From NCBI GenBank assembly GCA_037176845.1, contig JAYKXP010000047.1, positions 186,001 to 250,000 on the forward strand: 64,000 nucleotides of DNA, given 5' to 3'. The notes under the pieces are model-generated. The model did no database searches, had not been told where the DNA came from, and saw only the letters and a list, made by a program, of their open reading frames with translations. Shown piece after piece: positions 59,535-64,000 of this stretch; position 1 is the first letter of the stretch, and each line of letters starts with the position of its first letter. The position numbers and the translations under genes were made by a program. This stretch comes from Paramarasmius palmivorus (Eukaryota > Basidiomycota > Agaricomycetes > Agaricales > Marasmiaceae).

Positions 59535-60549
59535 ACGAACTCATGAGACGATAGGCGGGCGTTGCATATGATACCCTCCCCGGCCAACCATCGGGCGACT
59601 GGGCCTGGCCCGCGTTTGTCTTCAACAAGCTATTCGAGTCGCCATACCTCAGAAAATTCCAATAATCCCTTCCGTCAGTCCATGCCCGGCTCCCTAGGAC
59701 CTACGCTCTATCCCCTGACTGGCAGTCTACCAAATACGCCTCTGGTAGGGTCACATATCATACCTGATGATGTTCAAGTTCAGGACCCGAGTATATGGTA
59801 AGTTTGTCCCTTTTCACATGCGGTTCGATGCTGTTCACTTCTTTCACAGCAGGGAAAATATATGTACAGCGTTACCAATCCGAGTCGGACTCCATTTCGG
59901 TAAGATAAATACTTTGCAGCCTCTAATTTCCCCTTCTACAGTACTGGCAAGGTAGACAACGTCCTCCGGCAGTGCGGCTTAACAACTGTCAGCTTCAACA
60001 ATCATGTGACCGTAGTCATACTATAGCCGAATTGTAAGTTTTTGATTCATAATTATTTTCCTCCCCAATACTGAACACGTTTATTTACCCCAGACCCATG
60101 TATAAAACTTCAATCTTGATGTGATATTTGGTAATATTTCGCTCATTGATTTTGCTTTGGTATCAAAGGACTAAACCTCTGGCAGGTCATAGGTCATTGC
60201 AATGTAGCGCCGAGTTTTCCTTCCCGTATCACTTATGTACTATCTAACGCGGACCAACTATGTAACGATATCGTATACGGAGAATAAGATTTTGTGGCAA
60301 CAGGTGTAGTAGCTAAACACCAGTGTAGTCCGTTTTAAGTTATCCTGAGTGTTGAGGTCACACATTCAAGCAAACGGTATAGTGCATACAATAAGTAGCA
60401 CAAAATATTATATTGACGACCGATTACACCCTAGTGCAATGTGCTATCCAAACTAAATAATAACGAGAGTACAAAAAACGAGCGCAGTAAGCGAGCGTTG
60501 AAAAAGAAAATATAGCACAACCCGTCGCCGTGCTCTGACGACCATCTGA
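59535..60549. other. Spacer between coiled-coil gene and GH71 copy B
   Basis: A 79-residue Pro/Ser-rich plus frame at 59562-59801 could be a last exon of the coiled-coil gene, but no good junction was found. The rest is AT-rich with no gene seen. Confidence 0.35.
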
Positions 60550-62265
60550 TCAAACGGGTGGCTAGTAGGCACGGCGCTGACACTGATAGTCGTGGTAGGT
60601 GCAGCCGTAGCAGGTGGGGAGCTAGGCAAAGAAGCAGTTGGTGCACAATCTACCTTTAACCCATTCCCAAACGCAGCCAGCGAATCGCCGTTCAAGACAT
60701 CCCTCTCTCCACTGTCCGGAACCGTACCAACATACGGATTGAAAGTTGTAAAGCCCACATGGGCAGGTGTCCTGAATGGGTTTCAAGCTAGTCTCGCTCA
60801 TCACTTCTGCACCATTCCTGCTTGAGTGCAAAGCGCTGAGCACCGACATTGAAGGGAACTTGGATGGCGGATGCACCATCTGGGGCATCGAACGTGTAGA
60901 GTGTACCACCGGAGTTGACGGTGACCGTTCCAGGCGATTTGAGAAGAGCGACGACGAAGACATTGTCCAACATGGTTTCAAAACCATTGGGACGACCATT
61001 GAAGAAGTCACCACTGGCATTGTTACCAGGGCCCATGGTAGTATCGGTTGCGTCACAGTTGAGATTCTTCGACGTGATACGGTACCAGTAGATGAGCTTT
61101 TCGTTTTGAATGAAGGAGCTGACAGAGGAGGCACCAGCCTTGTAGGCCGCGATGAATGGGCGGGAGAGTTCAGACCAGCCAAGATGAGGCCTGTTCAGGT
61201 AAAATCAGCTCAGATAAGGACGCCGAATACGACAAACAACACGTTACTTACATATCGTTTACCCATTTCGATGCCCCGTCATCGGTGTGCTTGGCTGAAA
61301 GAGGCCCAATATAATGCGATTCGCCATAGTCATTCCATGTGGCGATCTCGAGGAATGTAGGCTGCAAGGCAAGGATGTCTATCCATCGGCGATACAATAG
61401 CAAATCACTAGGGAAGACCCAGTTCTTGCTGTAAGAGACCTCTCCACCGAAGTGAGTGACTGTGACGTATGCTGTGAGAATAGGCGGAACCAAAGACAAG
61501 TCACAAACTTACAGAACCAAGGAGAAACACCCGCAATATAGCCCTTACCTCCCAAGGTCGACAAGTACGCTTGATCTCCCTGTGCAACGGTGACCAAGTT
61601 TCCTCCGCTTGGTGCCTTGTTGTTTCCGTTACTTTGCCAACTTTGCCAATTCAACGCTCCATCAAGAGGACCGAAATCCGCCGCTCCCACATGGAAGTTG
61701 GGTGCAAAGTAGATATCTGCACCAGCCGCGTTCCTGATTGCTTGGACGTTCAATTGATCACCAATGAACGTCGATACAAAGACCTTGTTGTCACCGACAC
61801 GAAGCTGTCCTGGCCGTGACGCGTAAGAGGAGATAGTAGAGCCGATGAGTCCTTCGTCGCCTGGGTGATAGAAATTGCAGTCGAAGGAGATGAAGACTTT
61901 CATGCCATTGTTAGCGGCGGATTCATAGGCGAAATCGAGTTGTCTCTCTTGGCCGGTTGCGATGTTGAGAGCGAAGGCATCGATGCCAAGGTCTTTAGCA
62001 CGACGCATGTCGTCGTCATAGTCTGCAGCGGAACCTCTGTTCCCAGTGATACCAATCTAATGAACGTGCACTTTCGTTAGTCATAGCATACAGGTCAAGG
62101 CTACGTGTGACGCACCATAAAATGAGCGAATACTAGCTTTGAGCTAGCAAGGTCCTGCTGGCTAACAGCCGACACCTTCAGGTTCAGAGCAGCATCGACT
62201 GAAGGAATGACGAATGCAGAACTGAATGCGCTGGTAGCGCAGAGCAAAAGAGCGATACCCAGCAT
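60550..62265 (-). CDS. GH71 alpha-1,3-glucanase, copy B, frameshift near the C-terminus
   Basis: The start is at 62265 (MLGIALLLCATSAFSSAFVI, a good signal peptide). Exons are 62265-62116, 62056-61513, 61459-61252 and 61190 to about 60550, with intron positions identical to copy A. The catalytic body is complete: GNRGSAADYDDDMRRAKDLG, KVFISFDCNFY, DIYFAPNFHVG, SPWF, and EIATWNDYGESHYIGP. In the last exon, after QDTCPCGLYNF, an extra T in a T-run (about 60743) shifts the frame. Without it the conserved YVGTVPDSGERDVL and Pro/Thr tail would follow as in copy A. With it, translation ends at 60622 in unrelated sequence (about 43 residues). A second small indel sits at the very end. The TATATATAA box and leader are intact, so expression of a C-terminally altered enzyme is possible. 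Confidence 0.85.
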
Positions 62266-62317
62266 GATGTGGGATGTAGATGTTCGTTAGGTGTCTTCGC
62301 CTGCCTCCTGAGCGCTC

Positions 62318-62326
62318 TTATATATA
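62318..62326 (-). promoter_or_regulatory. TATA box of GH71 copy B
   Basis: TATATATAA on the minus strand lies 53-61 bp upstream of the start codon. Confidence 0.6.
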
Positions 62327-64000
62327 GCCTGAGAGCCAGGAGTAATAAGTTCCCGACACGATCCAGCCCGGGAAACAAGATGCCAAATGAATTTGAGCCT
62401 CCAAATGATACTCTCGGCGAACTCGAAGGCGTAATTACATGGTTCTTATCAGGTTCGGGAGATTCCGTGTTAGTTTCTCAAAAGCGAGGTTTCATGTTGT
62501 GTGCTTTGACCTGGTTGATCAATCCAGTGGAGAAAATCATTGACATGAACGACACTCCCAAGATTGTCATAAAACATCAAATGGCAGACATCATTAAGAG
62601 CCGCTGACAGTCCATGTTGGTATAGGCTGGAATTTACGAAGAATCGTCCATACTGCCCGCTTCGTCAGTTATGCATAATATGAAGGCTTAAATGTTATAA
62701 TATTGGCGAACTATCACTACAGGTATATACGACGCGTCACGATGAATACACCGCTAGGCTGGGGGGAGTTCCAGAGACCACCCCTCCTAAGTTTCAGATA
62801 CGCCAATGGTTCTTCACGTGTAGTCCATGTTCATGGTCACCTGGAGCCTCAGAGCTGGCAAGTAAGAGTAAGGATAAACGTAGGCCTCCAACGACATCCT
62901 AAAACCCCCTAAAGCCATCCATGTCTAACCAATCGCTACTGAATACATGGCTCAGAGATGGGTATACCATGGATAGAACATACCGCAGATATCGAAGTAT
63001 GCATACACGAGACACAGTCGCGTCCAGTCAGTCGTTTATGATATTGACCCAATAAGCTCACCATGATATGCCTCCGTATCTTCCCTTTGAGGCCTGCTGA
63101 GGAGAAGTGGGAGTGAGCAAGCCATGACGGGAGGAAGCAAGGAAGAAATTGGATGGGCTTGTTCGGCTCGGAGTTTGTGCACAACGAAAGTCGTACGATT
63201 ATCATTTTTTATTTTGGTAAGGCACGCCATCATCGAGCTGTTGTTGTCATTGAAAACGTTGAGGTAACTGCTGGCTAAGGATCGACTTAAAATTCTGAAA
63301 ACATCGACTGACGCCGGCAGTCATCAGATTCGTCAGCCGACGTCAACGCACTTCTCGTTGGGGATCAATCCCCATGATGACCGGTGATGGAAAACAAAGA
63401 TAACGAGATGGGACGGGAATGAACGGGGGTCCTGTAGGTTCAAGCTTGAAGTCTCCTTTCGAGAATGGAGTCAGATTGAAAACCGTTCTAAAACATACCA
63501 CTTACCCTTCGAAACCCACAGCTACATCTCAGAGGCATACTATACTGTAGATCCTAAGTCTCCCCAAGTCCTCGACACGATAAACCTGGTCCTGAGCGCG
63601 CAGTGTGTAGGGCTGCCAGAATTCGACGCCCAAGGGCAAATCGGAATCGGTTACAGGACATTTGGCGTCTAGCCTGCTCAGATAACGAGTTGATAATTAG
63701 GACAGACGAGTATTCCCATGGACATACAAAATTCTCTCTTCTCGGCTGCTCCGCATTCGGACTTCTCTTGAAACCTAGCGTAGCGAGTTATCGGAGAGCA
63801 ATGCATCGTGGTGGTCGGGAAGTAAGAGAAAGACGTCGTAACACGTGTCACGTGTCACGTCAGTACCTGCTCGCTTCACGGACACCGGCTCGGAAAGACA
63901 TTTCATAGGTATATTCGATCGAATTGCCAGCGAAGATACAATAAACGAGTCCACAACAAAAACTACTAAAAACCCTTTCTCAAAGTGGTACTTCCTCAGT
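62327..64000. other. Right end of window, no gene recognised
   Basis: Only short, unsupported frames are seen. A tandem cacgtgtcacgtgtcacgt near 63843 is a CACGTG-type repeat. No RNA gene was recognised. Confidence 0.4.

Overview
The window looks like nuclear DNA of an agaricomycete (mushroom-forming) fungus. Introns are about 45-60 bp with GT(A/G)NGT donors and NAG acceptors. Genes lie on both strands, and the families are typical of that class: TKL-type kinases with an HGDLK catalytic loop, GH16 and GH71 glucan hydrolases, an F-box-like protein, GATA and Zn2Cys6-like zinc clusters, and a KDZ-superfamily DNA transposon. All gene models below were made by hand, by matching splice sites to reading phase.

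Left part (1-12 kb): the 5' part of a Spa2/GIT-type polarity gene runs off the left edge. A repeat-rich gene desert (1.2-3.6 kb) follows. Then come a secreted, probably GPI-anchored GH16 beta-glucanase (3.7-5.7 kb, +), a TKL kinase whose N-terminal helical region resembles MLKL-type death-executor N-termini (5.8-7.8 kb, -), and a gene encoding two kinase units in tandem, the second a clear pseudokinase (9.0-12.0 kb, +).

Middle (12-36.5 kb): a second repeat-rich desert (12-15.4 kb) shares degenerate repeats with the first. Next is a 1237-residue protein of unknown function (15.9-20 kb, +). A TKL kinase whose C-terminus carries a perfect Zn2Cys6 spacing (22.3-24.4 kb, +) faces, tail to tail, a paralogue of the unknown protein that ends in a GATA zinc finger (24.6-27.2 kb, -). 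Then follow a GH71 alpha-1,3-glucanase copy (28.9-30.6 kb, +), a kinase with an N-terminal conserved module plus coiled coil (30.7-33.3 kb, -), and a kinase-less paralogue with the same N-terminal module and a longer coiled coil (34.0-36.5 kb, -).

Transposon (37.06-55.47 kb): an 18.4-kb element bounded by 1.75-kb terminal inverted repeats. The repeats are packed with a roughly 20-bp imperfect palindrome of the form GNTTC-N4-5-GAACNGTC. Inside are an intact-looking KDZ-type transposase (+), an F-box-like cargo gene (+), four minus-strand genes for largely disordered proteins, and a nested 193-bp hairpin element.

Right part (55.5-64 kb): a coiled-coil gene with one late frameshift (57.4-59.5 kb, +) and a second GH71 copy in opposite orientation (60.5-62.3 kb, -). 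The two GH71 copies each carry a single frameshift at different places. The last 1.7 kb shows no gene. Overall the window reads as a fast-evolving, lineage-specific region: expanded kinases that share intron positions, exchanged C-terminal domains, and a large cargo-bearing transposon.
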